A DNA stretch of 64,000 nt from Chryseobacterium sp. (GTDB lineage Bacteria; Bacteroidota; Bacteroidia; Flavobacteriales; Weeksellaceae): the NCBI RefSeq assembly GCF_019236175.1, contig NZ_JAFAJM010000023.1, positions 45,435-109,434 on the forward strand. Direction: 5' to 3'. The notes under the pieces were generated by a model. That model was not told where the DNA came from and ran no database searches. It saw only the letters and a list, made by a program, of their open reading frames with translations. Each line of letters starts with the position of its first letter. The stretch's first letter is position 1. This document shows, piece by piece, positions 35,722 to 43,991 of this stretch. The translations under genes and the position numbers were made by a program.

Positions 35722-36600
35722 ATGAAAAAAATAACTTTTCTATTTGTTTTAATTTCTGTATTTGCTTTTTCACAAAAATCAGCATTAGAACAAAAAATCA
35801 ACGCTATCGTACAAGATAAAAAAGCGACAGTGGGAGTCTCTGTTTTAGGATTTGAGGATCATTTCAGATACTATAAAAACGGGGATAAAAAACTTCCTTT
35901 GCTCAGTGTTTTTAAGTTTCATTTAGCCTGTGCCGTACTGGATATCGCAGACAAGGGAAAACTCTCAACTGATCAGAGGTTTTTAATAAAAAAATCAGAT
36001 TTACCGGATAATACGTGGTCTCCGCTTCGCGAAAAATACCCTGAAGGAAATATTGAACTTTCTCTGGGAGAAATTATCCGCTATACTGTTGCCCAAAGCG
36101 ATAATAACACCTGCGATTTTCTTCTGAGACTGATCGGAGGCCCAAAGACCGTTCAAAACTTCATGAATTCCAAAGGCGTCAAAGATCTTCAGATCAAATA
36201 TAATGAAGATGATATGCACAGGGACTGGAAAACCCAATATGGAAATTATAGTACGACCAACTCCAGTGTTGAACTTCTGAAAAAATTCTACGATGGCCAG
36301 CTCCTTTCAAAAAAATCTACGGATTTCCTGATGCAGACTATGATCAAAACCACAACAGGAACCAATAAAATTGTCGAACAATTACCTCCGGGTACTCCTG
36401 TTGCTCATAAAACAGGGTCTTCCGGAAAACCGGACAATGTTCTTACTGTCGCGGAAAATGACATGGGAATCATTACCCTTCCTAATGGAAAGCATTACGC
36501 AATTGCCGTATTTATAAGCAATTCCACAGAAACTGAAAAGGTAAATACCAGAATGGTTTCCGATATTTCGAAAGCGGTCTGGGATTATTTTAATAAGTAA
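35722..36600 (+). CDS. bla: class A beta-lactamase (A2 group, CIA/CGA/PER-like)
   Basis: A 292-residue periplasmic serine beta-lactamase. The signal peptide ends near FAFSQ. The class A motifs are all present: SVFK (Ser62-Lys65, Ambler 70-73), SDN (126-128), a Glu162 in the omega loop of the NEDDMHRDW...QYGN type (Ambler 166), and KTG (230-232). This omega-loop form belongs to subclass A2, found in chryseobacteria (CIA, CGA) and in PER/VEB. Such enzymes hydrolyse many penicillins and cephalosporins; the spectrum of this one is not predictable from sequence alone. It looks like an intrinsic chromosomal gene: no insertion sequence or integron nearby. Confidence 0.93.
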   Translation: MKKITFLFVLISVFAFSQKSALEQKINAIVQDKKATVGVSVLGFEDHFRYYKNGDKKLPLLSVFKFHLACAVLDIADKGKLSTDQRFLIKKSDLPDNTWSPLREKYPEGNIELSLGEIIRYTVAQSDNNTCDFLLRLIGGPKTVQNFMNSKGVKDLQIKYNEDDMHRDWKTQYGNYSTTNSSVELLKKFYDGQLLSKKSTDFLMQTMIKTTTGTNKIVEQLPPGTPVAHKTGSSGKPDNVLTVAENDMGIITLPNGKHYAIAVFISNSTETEKVNTRMVSDISKAVWDYFNK

Positions 36601-36657
36601 AATATTAAGCTTAATTTTAAAGCAGAGAATTGAGCTTATTTTTCAATCTTTTTAGCA

Positions 36658-37065
36658 ATGAAAAAAATAGTATTAACACTGAGTATATTTTGTTTCACAT
36701 TCTTTTATTCACAAAAGAATCAGAACTATTTACAAATCGGCTACGCAAGTATTTGCTGTGGTCCTCCGTCAGACAAGCCGGTCATGAGCTATCTGAAAGA
36801 GTTTAAGAAAAAGAACCAGATCAGATCAATGGAAATTCTGGTACAAAACGGTTTAGGCAGAGAGGGCGAATTTAATGTATATGTAGCGACCGATGCGCTT
36901 ACCAAAAATCAGAAAAGTCGTCTTATACGCGGGCTGTATGCTACTGTTTCCAACCAGAACAATAAGAGAGCACAAAACAGCAGCGGTATGGTGAACTTTG
37001 ATTCGGCAGTTGTCGTACACCATACAGATCTTGACACTAAAAATCTAACTATCTATAAAAAATAA
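36658..37065 (+). CDS. exported hypothetical protein
   Basis: A 135-residue exported protein with signal peptide MKKIVLTLSIFCFTFFYSQ. The mature part has an adjacent Cys pair (ASICCGPPSDKP) and a C-terminal alpha/beta-like region (MEILVQNGLGREGEFNVYVATDALTKNQKSRLIRGLYATV). Not recognised as a known family. It ends 6 nt before the 3-hydroxyacyl-CoA dehydrogenase start, so they are likely co-transcribed. Confidence 0.7.
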   Translation: MKKIVLTLSIFCFTFFYSQKNQNYLQIGYASICCGPPSDKPVMSYLKEFKKKNQIRSMEILVQNGLGREGEFNVYVATDALTKNQKSRLIRGLYATVSNQNNKRAQNSSGMVNFDSAVVVHHTDLDTKNLTIYKK

Positions 37066-37071
37066 AGGAAA

Positions 37072-37965
37072 ATGATCAAAAACATTGTAGTTATCGGAGC
37101 GGGAACCATGGGGAATGGTATTGCACATACATTTGCACAAAGCGGTTTTAAAGTAAATCTGGTAGATGTATCTCAGGAAGCTTTAGACAGAGGACTAAAA
37201 ACCATTACTACGAATCTTGACAGAATAATTGCAAAGGGAAACCTGACTGAAGCGCAAAAGGCAGAAACTTTAGGAAACATTACAACTTTTACAAGTCTTA
37301 ACGATGCAGCAGGAACGGCTGATCTTATTGTAGAAGCAGCTACTGAAAATCTGGATCTTAAATTAAAAATCTTTGGTCAGATGGATGAGCTTGCTCCTGC
37401 AGGCTGTATTCTGGCAACCAATACATCTTCTATTTCTATCACTAAAATTGCGGCAGCAACTAAAAGAGCCGATAAAGTGATCGGAATGCACTTTATGAAT
37501 CCGGTTCCTATTATGAAGCTGGTTGAAATTATCAAAGGATATTCTACTTCTAAAGAAACTTTTGATGCGGTTTATGAAATGAGCAAAACATTAGGAAAAG
37601 TACCTGTAGAGGTGAATGACTATCCTGGTTTTGTAGCGAACAGAATCTTAATGCCGATGATTAACGAATCTATTGAAACACTTTACAATGGTGTAGCGGG
37701 TGTAGAGGAAATTGACACGGTAATGAAACTGGGAATGGCACACCCGATGGGTCCACTACAATTGGCAGACTTTATTGGTCTTGATGTATGTCTTGCTATC
37801 CTGAACGTGATGTATGATGGTTTCAAAAATCCGAAATACGCACCGAACCCTTTGCTTGTAAACATGGTAACAGCCGGAAAACTGGGTGTAAAATCAGGAG
37901 AAGGATTCTATGATTATTCTGAAAGCAAAAAAGCTGAAAAAGTTTCAAAAATGTTTTTGAAATAA
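37072..37965 (+). CDS. 3-hydroxyacyl-CoA (3-hydroxybutyryl-CoA type) dehydrogenase
   Basis: A 297-residue NAD-dependent 3-hydroxyacyl-CoA dehydrogenase of the short single-function type (HbdA/PaaH-like). The Rossmann motif is VIGAGTMGNGIAHTFA; ATNTSSISIT and GMHFMNPVPIMKLVEII carry the catalytic His; VNDYPGFVANRILMPMINE and MGPLQLADFIGLD close the active site. It acts in beta-oxidation or butanoyl-type pathways. An AAAGGAAA stretch lies just before the start. Confidence 0.94.
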   Translation: MIKNIVVIGAGTMGNGIAHTFAQSGFKVNLVDVSQEALDRGLKTITTNLDRIIAKGNLTEAQKAETLGNITTFTSLNDAAGTADLIVEAATENLDLKLKIFGQMDELAPAGCILATNTSSISITKIAAATKRADKVIGMHFMNPVPIMKLVEIIKGYSTSKETFDAVYEMSKTLGKVPVEVNDYPGFVANRILMPMINESIETLYNGVAGVEEIDTVMKLGMAHPMGPLQLADFIGLDVCLAILNVMYDGFKNPKYAPNPLLVNMVTAGKLGVKSGEGFYDYSESKKAEKVSKMFLK

Positions 37966-37986
37966 TTTAAAGTCAATAATTTTATT

Positions 37987-37994
37987 TATCTTTG
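37987..37994 (+). promoter_or_regulatory. -7 promoter box
   Basis: TATCTTTG fits TAnnTTTG, 22 nt before the acidic 79-residue gene. Confidence 0.45.
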
Positions 37995-38016
37995 AACAAG
38001 TTAAAACATTAAAAAA

Positions 38017-38256
38017 ATGAAATTACCAAAGTTTTTATTAGCAGATAATTCGGAATTTCCAGAAGATTTATTCGTAGTTCATACAGAATATCCAAGATTT
38101 ATCTTAAACGTTGAGGAAGAAGAAGTTGAGTGGTTAGATGATCTTGAAGGGGACGATGAAGAAACTATGGCAGACGAGGCTACTAAAGTAGTAGAAGCAG
38201 CGTTCAAATGGTGCGACGAAGAGTTGGCTAAGTACGACGAAGAAGAGGAAGATTAA
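38017..38256 (+). CDS. small acidic hypothetical protein conserved in flavobacteria
   Basis: A 79-residue protein, MKLPKFLLADNSEFPEDLFVVH... with acidic runs (NVEEEEVEWLDDLEGDDEET, AKYDEEEED). It is of a type commonly seen in Flavobacteriia and of unknown function. It has its own -7 box and a strong terminator. Confidence 0.8.
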   Translation: MKLPKFLLADNSEFPEDLFVVHTEYPRFILNVEEEEVEWLDDLEGDDEETMADEATKVVEAAFKWCDEELAKYDEEEED

Positions 38257-38274
38257 TAACAATCTAAACATAAA

Positions 38275-38298
38275 AAAGGAACTCCAAGGAGTTCCTTT
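38275..38298. terminator. bidirectional terminator
   Basis: AAAGGAACTCC and GGAGTTCCTTT form an 11-bp stem between convergent genes. Confidence 0.85.
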
Positions 38299-38305
38299 TG
38301 TTTTT

Positions 38306-38716
38306 TTATTCCGCTTTATTAAATTTCAATAATAAAAGATTGTCTTTATACAATTCTAAGATGTTTCCGGAAATGACATATTTGTTTGCTTTTCCCATCA
38401 TATCTATAAAGTTTTGTTCCACACCAATGTTATTGCACATCATTTTTGTAGAACCCATCTGTCCTGCAGAGAAACCACCTGTAGAAGGATCTACGTTAGC
38501 TGTTCCGAAATAATTGTTGCATCCGGCATTTCCTGTGATCTTTTCTCCTTCAATATTCAACGTTGGAATTTTACCTTTTACATTTTCCGCCAACACCCAT
38601 TTCGTATTAGCAAGAGCAGGCTGTGCTTTTCCTACCTTAGAAGCAGAGGGACTTGTCATTGTTCCACAAGAAGCCAAAACTGCTGCAGTACATATACTTA
38701 AAAAAAGATTTTTCAT
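38306..38716 (-). CDS. META domain lipoprotein (HslJ-like)
   Basis: A 136-residue lipoprotein with lipobox LASC (Cys17). The META domain follows: NTKWVLAENVKGKIPTLNIEGEKITGNAGCNNYFG, FSAGQMGSTKMMCNN, and ILELYKDNLLLLKF. It resembles E. coli HslJ, a heat-shock protein linked to novobiocin resistance; the molecular function is not established. Independent unit convergent with the acidic protein gene. Confidence 0.9.
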   Translation of the reverse strand: MKNLFLSICTAAVLASCGTMTSPSASKVGKAQPALANTKWVLAENVKGKIPTLNIEGEKITGNAGCNNYFGTANVDPSTGGFSAGQMGSTKMMCNNIGVEQNFIDMMGKANKYVISGNILELYKDNLLLLKFNKAE

Positions 38717-38979
38717 TTTTTTCTTTTTGAATTAACCCAAATTTACGGATTTTATATTATTTAAACGGGCCAGCCTCTATTTTATTATTCTTTAACGTTT
38801 GATATTTCGGGCAATTACCGGAATATTTTAAATGTAAATCTGATATTTTTTTACAAATAATAATGTGTAATCGGTATTATACTCCGTCTGGGTAGAATCC
38901 CTTTCATTATAGAATTAAATTGACAATAAGCACAGATTTGATTCTACAGTAAAAGCAATATTTTCCAATAATGAACCTT

Positions 38980-38987
38980 TAATTTTG
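38980..38987 (+). promoter_or_regulatory. -7 promoter box for the DoxX gene
   Basis: TAATTTTG fits TAnnTTTG and lies 19 nt before the DoxX ATG. Confidence 0.45.
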
Positions 38988-39006
38988 TATAGAATAAATT
39001 ACAAAT

Positions 39007-39426
39007 ATGAAATTGACTTCAACGAATATATTGCTGCTAGTTATAAGGTTGATACTAGCTTATGCTTTTTTTTCAGCAGGGCTTATGAAATTACAAGATA
39101 TCTCTGCAAATGCCGACTGGTTTCAGAGCGTAGGCATTCCAGTTCCTACACTCAATACATACCTTTCTGCAGGTATAGAAATCGCTGGTGCCGTTTTCTT
39201 ATTCATAGGATTATGGGTAAGATGGACTTCTGTCTTTTTAATTTTCATTATGCTTGTTGCAATTTTCACTGTACATATCGGTAATGGATTCAGTGCAAAA
39301 AATGACGGATTTGAAATTAATTTATATTATATTATCCTATTGTTGGTGTTACTATTGTATGGCTATGGAAAGTACAGTTTAGATACCTTGTTTGTACAGA
39401 ATAAAAATATTACCAATAATTTCTGA
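39007..39426 (+). CDS. DoxX family membrane protein
   Basis: A 139-residue protein with four transmembrane helices. The DoxX core is ILAYAFFSAGLMKLQDISANADWFQSVGIP followed by NTYLSAGIEIAGAVFLFIGLWVRW. It probably acts in membrane redox or respiratory stress; the precise activity is unknown. It stands alone, with no reductase partner. Confidence 0.85.
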   Translation: MKLTSTNILLLVIRLILAYAFFSAGLMKLQDISANADWFQSVGIPVPTLNTYLSAGIEIAGAVFLFIGLWVRWTSVFLIFIMLVAIFTVHIGNGFSAKNDGFEINLYYIILLLVLLLYGYGKYSLDTLFVQNKNITNNF

Positions 39427-39638
39427 TGTCAGACTTTTATCATTGGCATGGCCAATAACAAAGACAATTAAAAATTCCGGTTATATTCACATCTAAGTCT
39501 TGAGAACATCGGGAAGAGTCAACAGTCCACTACTTTATTTTCCGCCAACCTTTGAAAAATGACTTAAAAAAAAATAGAACCTATGATGAAGTACTGCAAT
39601 TTTCTTATTAAGAATTCACAGATCTATTCAAAAAATAA

Positions 39639-39664
39639 AAAAACGGACTTAAAAAAGTCCGTTT
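39639..39664 (-). terminator. terminator of pheT
   Basis: AAACGGACTT pairs with AAGTCCGTTT around an A-rich loop; on the minus strand a T-run follows. Confidence 0.8.
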
Positions 39665-39689
39665 CTGTATATAAAATAGGTTCTTATGA

Positions 39690-42092
39690 TTAAGATCTTA
39701 ATTCAGCATTGAATTCTTTCTGGAAAGATTTGATCAGAGAATCCATTACTTCTGTAATTTCTTTTTCTTCCAGTGTTTTCTCTTCGTTTAAAAGCTCAAA
39801 ACTCATTGCATAAGACTTTTTACCTTCAGGAAGGTTTTTCCCCTCATACACGTCGAATAAGTTGATTCCTTTGATAAACGGAGATTTATTCTTTTTCGCA
39901 GTCTGGTATAATTCCTGATAGCCTACATTTTTATCAATCAACAGAGCAAGATCTCTTCTGATTTTATTGAATTTAGGAATATCCTTAAACTTCAGTTCGT
40001 TTGCAGAACGTAATTCCTGAGCTAATTCCAGTTCAATTTCGGCATAGAAACATTCCTGATCAATATCTGCATCTTTCAATAAAGCCGGAGCTACTTTTCC
40101 GATTCTTACCAGAGCTTTTCCGTCTGCTTCGTATGCTAAAGCATCAGAGAATCTTCCATCCGTTAAAGCAACTTCTTTATAATCAACAGCAAGTTTCTCC
40201 AGTAAAACTTTTACATAGGCTTTCAGATTATAGAAGCTTACGGAAGATTTAGGCTGTAACCAGTTTTCTGCGGCATCTCTTCCTGATACTAAAATCGCCA
40301 GTTGTTTTCTTTCTTCGTATTTATCTTTTTTATGATAGATTTTTCCGAATTCAAAAAATTTAATATCCTGATTCTTTCTGTTGATATTATAGACTGCATT
40401 TTCAAGAAGACCTTCCAATAATGATTTTCTCATGAATGCAAGATCACCACTTAACGGATTCAATAATTTCACGGCATCAGTTTCATCTTTCACAGAAGTC
40501 AGGGAATTATTCATTACTTCATTGAAACCAAGACTTTGCAAAGTTCTTGCCCAGCTGTTTTCCAATTCATCCTGATCGTTTGCGCTTAGCTTAACTGGGG
40601 TAAATGAAATCTTCTGCGGAGCATCAATTTTGTTGTAACCGTAAATTCTTAAAATTTCTTCAATCACATCAATCTCTCTTGTTACATCTGCTCTGTATGC
40701 AGGAACTGAGATTTCAAAACCGTTAGGAATTTCATTCAATACCTGAATTTCCAGTGCTTTTAAAATTTCTTTTACTTTCTCTCTGTGAATTTTTGTTCCT
40801 AAAATCTGTTCAATTTTAGAGAATCTAAGGATCACATAGCTATCTTCAATTTTCTTAGGATATTCTTCCAGCAGTTCTCCGGTTAATTTCCCGCCGGCCA
40901 ATTCCTGAATCAGTCTGATTGCATGGGTAATAGCTGTTCGGGTGATATTAGGGTCTACTCCTCTTTCAAATCTGAAAGAAGCATCGGTATTCAGGCTGTG
41001 TAGTTTTGCTCCTTTTCTCACCGCTATCGGGTTGAAATAAGCACTTTCAAGGAAGATAGTCTTTGTAGTATCAGAAACTCCTGATGTAGCTCCACCGAAA
41101 ACACCGGCGATACACATCGGGGTATCCTTACCGTCTTTGATCATGATTTCAGTACCGTTCAATGTTCTTTCCACTCCATCTAATGTGGTGAATTTTGTTC
41201 CCGGTTTTACCACTCCTACTTTCACTTTCTTGTCTGCAATTTTATCAGCATCAAAAGCGTGAAGGGGTTGTCCGTATCCATGAAGAATATAGTTTGTAAT
41301 ATCTACCACATTATTGATCGGGCTTAATCCGATTGCTTTCAGTCTGTCTTTTAGCCAGGCCGGAGAATCTTCAACTTTTACATCTTCAATAACAGCTCCT
41401 ATATATCTTGGGCATAATTCAGCATCTTCAATTACCAGAGAAAAATCGTTGGTTCCTTCGCTGTTTAAAGCTTCGGAAGCCACTTTTTTAAACTGTGATT
41501 TCAATTGGTTGGTAGAAAGATAAGCATGAAGATCTCTCGCTACACCGTAGTGAGACATTGCATCTGTTCTGTTCGGTGTTAAACCAATTTCAAAAACCTC
41601 ATCATTCGTCAGCTCAAAATAATCGGCAAAGTTTTTCCCTACTTCATATTTTGTTTCATCCAACACCATGATTCCACCGTGATCTTCGCTAAGTCCAAGC
41701 TCATCTTCTGCACAAATCATCCCCTGAGAAACCTCTCCTCTGATCTTGGCTTCTTTGATTTCAAAAAAGTTTCCGGTTTTGTCATAGATTTTAGTTCCCA
41801 CTACTGCTACCGGAACCGTTTGTCCTGCTTCCACATTCGGAGCGCCGCAAACGATGTTCAGTACTTTTCCGTTTCCTACATCTACAGTGGTTTTCTTTAG
41901 TTTATCAGCATTCGGATGTTTTTCGCAGGTCAATACTTTTCCTACAACAATACCTTCCAGACTGCCTTTTACACTTTCAAATTTATCTATCCCTTCAACT
42001 TCAAGACCTATATCTGTAAGAAACTCACCGATTCTTTCAGTCTTCAATTCCGTTTTTACAAAGTCTTTCAGCCAATTGTTTGATATTTTCAT
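39690..42092 (-). CDS. pheT: phenylalanyl-tRNA synthetase beta subunit
   Basis: An 800-residue beta chain of the heterotetrameric PheRS, which charges tRNA-Phe. Domains in order: an N-terminal EMAP-type tRNA-binding fold (about 40-150, CEKHPNADKLKKTTVDVG), the B3/B4 editing region (about 210-390), B5 (about 405-480), a catalytic-like core (480-690), and the C-terminal ferredoxin-fold anticodon-binding domain (705-800, FKDIPKFNKIRRDLALLID). pheS is not adjacent. Its 5' region of about 266 nt contains two hairpins. Confidence 0.97.
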   Translation of the reverse strand: MKISNNWLKDFVKTELKTERIGEFLTDIGLEVEGIDKFESVKGSLEGIVVGKVLTCEKHPNADKLKKTTVDVGNGKVLNIVCGAPNVEAGQTVPVAVVGTKIYDKTGNFFEIKEAKIRGEVSQGMICAEDELGLSEDHGGIMVLDETKYEVGKNFADYFELTNDEVFEIGLTPNRTDAMSHYGVARDLHAYLSTNQLKSQFKKVASEALNSEGTNDFSLVIEDAELCPRYIGAVIEDVKVEDSPAWLKDRLKAIGLSPINNVVDITNYILHGYGQPLHAFDADKIADKKVKVGVVKPGTKFTTLDGVERTLNGTEIMIKDGKDTPMCIAGVFGGATSGVSDTTKTIFLESAYFNPIAVRKGAKLHSLNTDASFRFERGVDPNITRTAITHAIRLIQELAGGKLTGELLEEYPKKIEDSYVILRFSKIEQILGTKIHREKVKEILKALEIQVLNEIPNGFEISVPAYRADVTREIDVIEEILRIYGYNKIDAPQKISFTPVKLSANDQDELENSWARTLQSLGFNEVMNNSLTSVKDETDAVKLLNPLSGDLAFMRKSLLEGLLENAVYNINRKNQDIKFFEFGKIYHKKDKYEERKQLAILVSGRDAAENWLQPKSSVSFYNLKAYVKVLLEKLAVDYKEVALTDGRFSDALAYEADGKALVRIGKVAPALLKDADIDQECFYAEIELELAQELRSANELKFKDIPKFNKIRRDLALLIDKNVGYQELYQTAKKNKSPFIKGINLFDVYEGKNLPEGKKSYAMSFELLNEEKTLEEKEITEVMDSLIKSFQKEFNAELRS

Positions 42093-42114
42093 CTGATAAT
42101 TTTATTTTTTCTAA

Positions 42115-42195
42115 AGGCGGATGAAATGCTTAGCTTCATCCGAAATATTTTCAAAAAATTTATTTGAATTTTGTTCGGCTATAACCGAACAGTTT
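42115..42195 (-). promoter_or_regulatory. two hairpins in the pheT upstream region
   Basis: TGTTCGG/CCGAACA (about 42172-42192) and CGGATGAA/TTCATCCG (about 42119-42143) lie in the 5' region of pheT, the latter only 27 nt before its ATG. They could be a leader control structure or, for the first, a terminator of the DUF417 gene. No T-box hallmark is present. Confidence 0.35.
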
Positions 42196-42359
42196 TAAGC
42201 GTACAAATGTCGTGTTTTTTTAAGAAATACAGAAATTTAGAACCAACTTTAAGATAATAAATTTTCGTTAATTCCACTTTTATAAACTCAGGAAACAGCA
42301 CTGGCAAAAGATCTAAATTTAGTTGAAAGATTTTCAGAACAATAGCCGGTTATCCGGTC

Positions 42360-42989
42360 TTAGTTCATAATGGGCGGTCCGGAAGGTGTGACAACTTTTT
42401 TTAAACTGTCTGAAAACAATACTAATCCCGCCGCCATCATAATGATATCTTTTATCACCAGACGTCCTGCTCCTGAAAGATAGGGAAATCCGTACTGAGG
42501 GCTGGGACTATCTCCGCCGAGATTAGGAACATAGGCTTCCGGAGTGGTAATTAAAAATGATAAGGTAACCATCGACATCAGAAAAGTTAACCCTCCTCCG
42601 ACTGCTCCGATTTTCGGAAACCAGATTCCCAATACCACCAGCGTTCCGATAATAATGATCATTGTTCCCAATCCGTATGAAAACACATAAGTTCCGTTTT
42701 GCTGATTCCATTTTATGTTTTTCTGTACTACCTTTCCTTCCGGATTTTTGTACAAAGTATATTCTGAAACCCGTTTTTTATCTTCGTTAAGAACTTTATT
42801 TCCTGCATTTTTATAGAAAAAACTCATAAAAGGACTGTTGGCCACAAAAGGAACGATGCCGTCTGCCTCGTACTGAAAAGCTTTAAGCCCTCCGATCCAG
42901 GCCATTACAATAAATATCGACAGTCTCAGAAAATTGAGAGACCAGATATCAAATTTCAATAGAGTGCTGAATAATCTGTTGTTTTGCAT
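42360..42989 (-). CDS. DUF417 family membrane protein (RclC-like)
   Basis: A 209-residue protein with four transmembrane helices and DUF417 features: MAWIGGLKAFQYEADGIVPFVANSPFMSFFYKN, then a GLGTMIIIIGTLVVLGIWFPKIGAVGG core and LPNLGG-like loop (VPNLGGDSPSPQYGFPYLSGAGRLVIKDIIMMAAG). E. coli RclC, which helps survive reactive chlorine, belongs here. An AraC-type regulator lies 64 nt upstream on the same strand, as RclR regulates rcl genes in E. coli. The similarity in layout is suggestive, not proof. Confidence 0.82.
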   Translation of the reverse strand: MQNNRLFSTLLKFDIWSLNFLRLSIFIVMAWIGGLKAFQYEADGIVPFVANSPFMSFFYKNAGNKVLNEDKKRVSEYTLYKNPEGKVVQKNIKWNQQNGTYVFSYGLGTMIIIIGTLVVLGIWFPKIGAVGGGLTFLMSMVTLSFLITTPEAYVPNLGGDSPSPQYGFPYLSGAGRLVIKDIIMMAAGLVLFSDSLKKVVTPSGPPIMN

Positions 42990-43053
42990 ATGATTTACTT
43001 TTCTTACAAAAGTAGACCGATATACTGCGCTTAAGAATAGATATTCCGGGACA

Positions 43054-43881
43054 TTACATGGATATTTTTGCCACTACAGAAATCCCCACCTTCTCACGGT
43101 AGCTTTTTGGGGAACATCCTACAGATTTTTTAAAATATCTGCTGAAATAAAACTCATCAGCAAATCCTAATTCGGCAGCGATTTCTTTCACGGACCGGTA
43201 AGTAAGATGCAGGAGTTTCTTAGCCTCCAGAATTGTTCTTTCGTTGATAAGCTGCAAAGGAGTTTTGGCAAAGTCTTTCTTAACAGCCTTGCTTAAGGTA
43301 CTGTTGGTAATATTCAGCTGATCGCTGTAGAATGAAAGTTCCTTTTCTTTTTTATAATATACTTCCAGTAATTTCTGAAATTCTGCGGCATTTTTATTCG
43401 GTACCTTTTCGTTTGTTGCAGCATCAGGATCAGCAAAGCTTTTTTCTTTACTTCCTAAGGCAAGAATCAACTGAATATATGTTTTGATGACTGATTGGGA
43501 GAACGGATGATTTTCAGACTCTTCTTTTTTGATTCTTTCAAAAATCTCCAGAATATATCTGTATTTTTCTTCGCCTAATTCTATTCCGGGATTTGTGTAA
43601 ATATTATTGAACAACAGCCCATTGCAGGCTACTTCTTCTTTATGATATTCTATACAGTAATAATCACCATGAAAAAAAAGAACTGAAATATTTTCATTGG
43701 TTTCTGAAGTCAGTTTCAGTTTTTGATAAGGAGAAAGAAACAGGATATGATGGCCGTCATAAGGGTAATTGATATCATCTACAGAAAAAACACCTTTACC
43801 TTTCCATACAACGATACTGTAATTTTCGGTGGTCAGTTCTGAGAAAGCAGAGGTTTGACAGGATTGAATTTTTATTTCCAT
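43054..43881 (-). CDS. AraC family transcriptional regulator
   Basis: A 275-residue regulator with an N-terminal cupin-like domain (NYSIVVWKGKGVFSVDDINYPYDGHHILFLSPYQ). The C-terminal AraC HTH pair (about 180-265) ends in YRSVKEIAAELGFADEFYFSRYFKKSVGCSPKSYRE. Start at ATG 43881 (MEIKIQSCQ) is preferred to one 8 codons upstream, because only that start gives the typical N-terminus. It probably controls the DUF417/RclC-like gene just downstream. Several Cys (for example Cys8) could be redox sensors, as in RclR. Confidence 0.88.
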   Translation of the reverse strand: MEIKIQSCQTSAFSELTTENYSIVVWKGKGVFSVDDINYPYDGHHILFLSPYQKLKLTSETNENISVLFFHGDYYCIEYHKEEVACNGLLFNNIYTNPGIELGEEKYRYILEIFERIKKEESENHPFSQSVIKTYIQLILALGSKEKSFADPDAATNEKVPNKNAAEFQKLLEVYYKKEKELSFYSDQLNITNSTLSKAVKKDFAKTPLQLINERTILEAKKLLHLTYRSVKEIAAELGFADEFYFSRYFKKSVGCSPKSYREKVGISVVAKISM

Positions 43882-43944
43882 GATGAAGGCTATAGCACAA
43901 TACAAATAACGTTAATATTTTTTTGAAAATGCGGAGTTTCAGAA

Positions 43945-43973
43945 ATAAAAAAAGCCGGAAAAACCGGCTTTTC
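43945..43973 (-). terminator. terminator of dnaN
   Basis: AAAAGCCGG pairs with CCGGCTTTT around an A5 loop, followed by T-rich sequence on the minus strand. Confidence 0.75.
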
Positions 43974-43991
43974 TATAGTTGTTCTTTAGAC

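Noticed and set aside
42093..42359. T-box riboswitch upstream of pheT
   Set aside because: No T-box consensus sequence or specifier loop was seen; T-boxes are chiefly a feature of Gram-positive bacteria.
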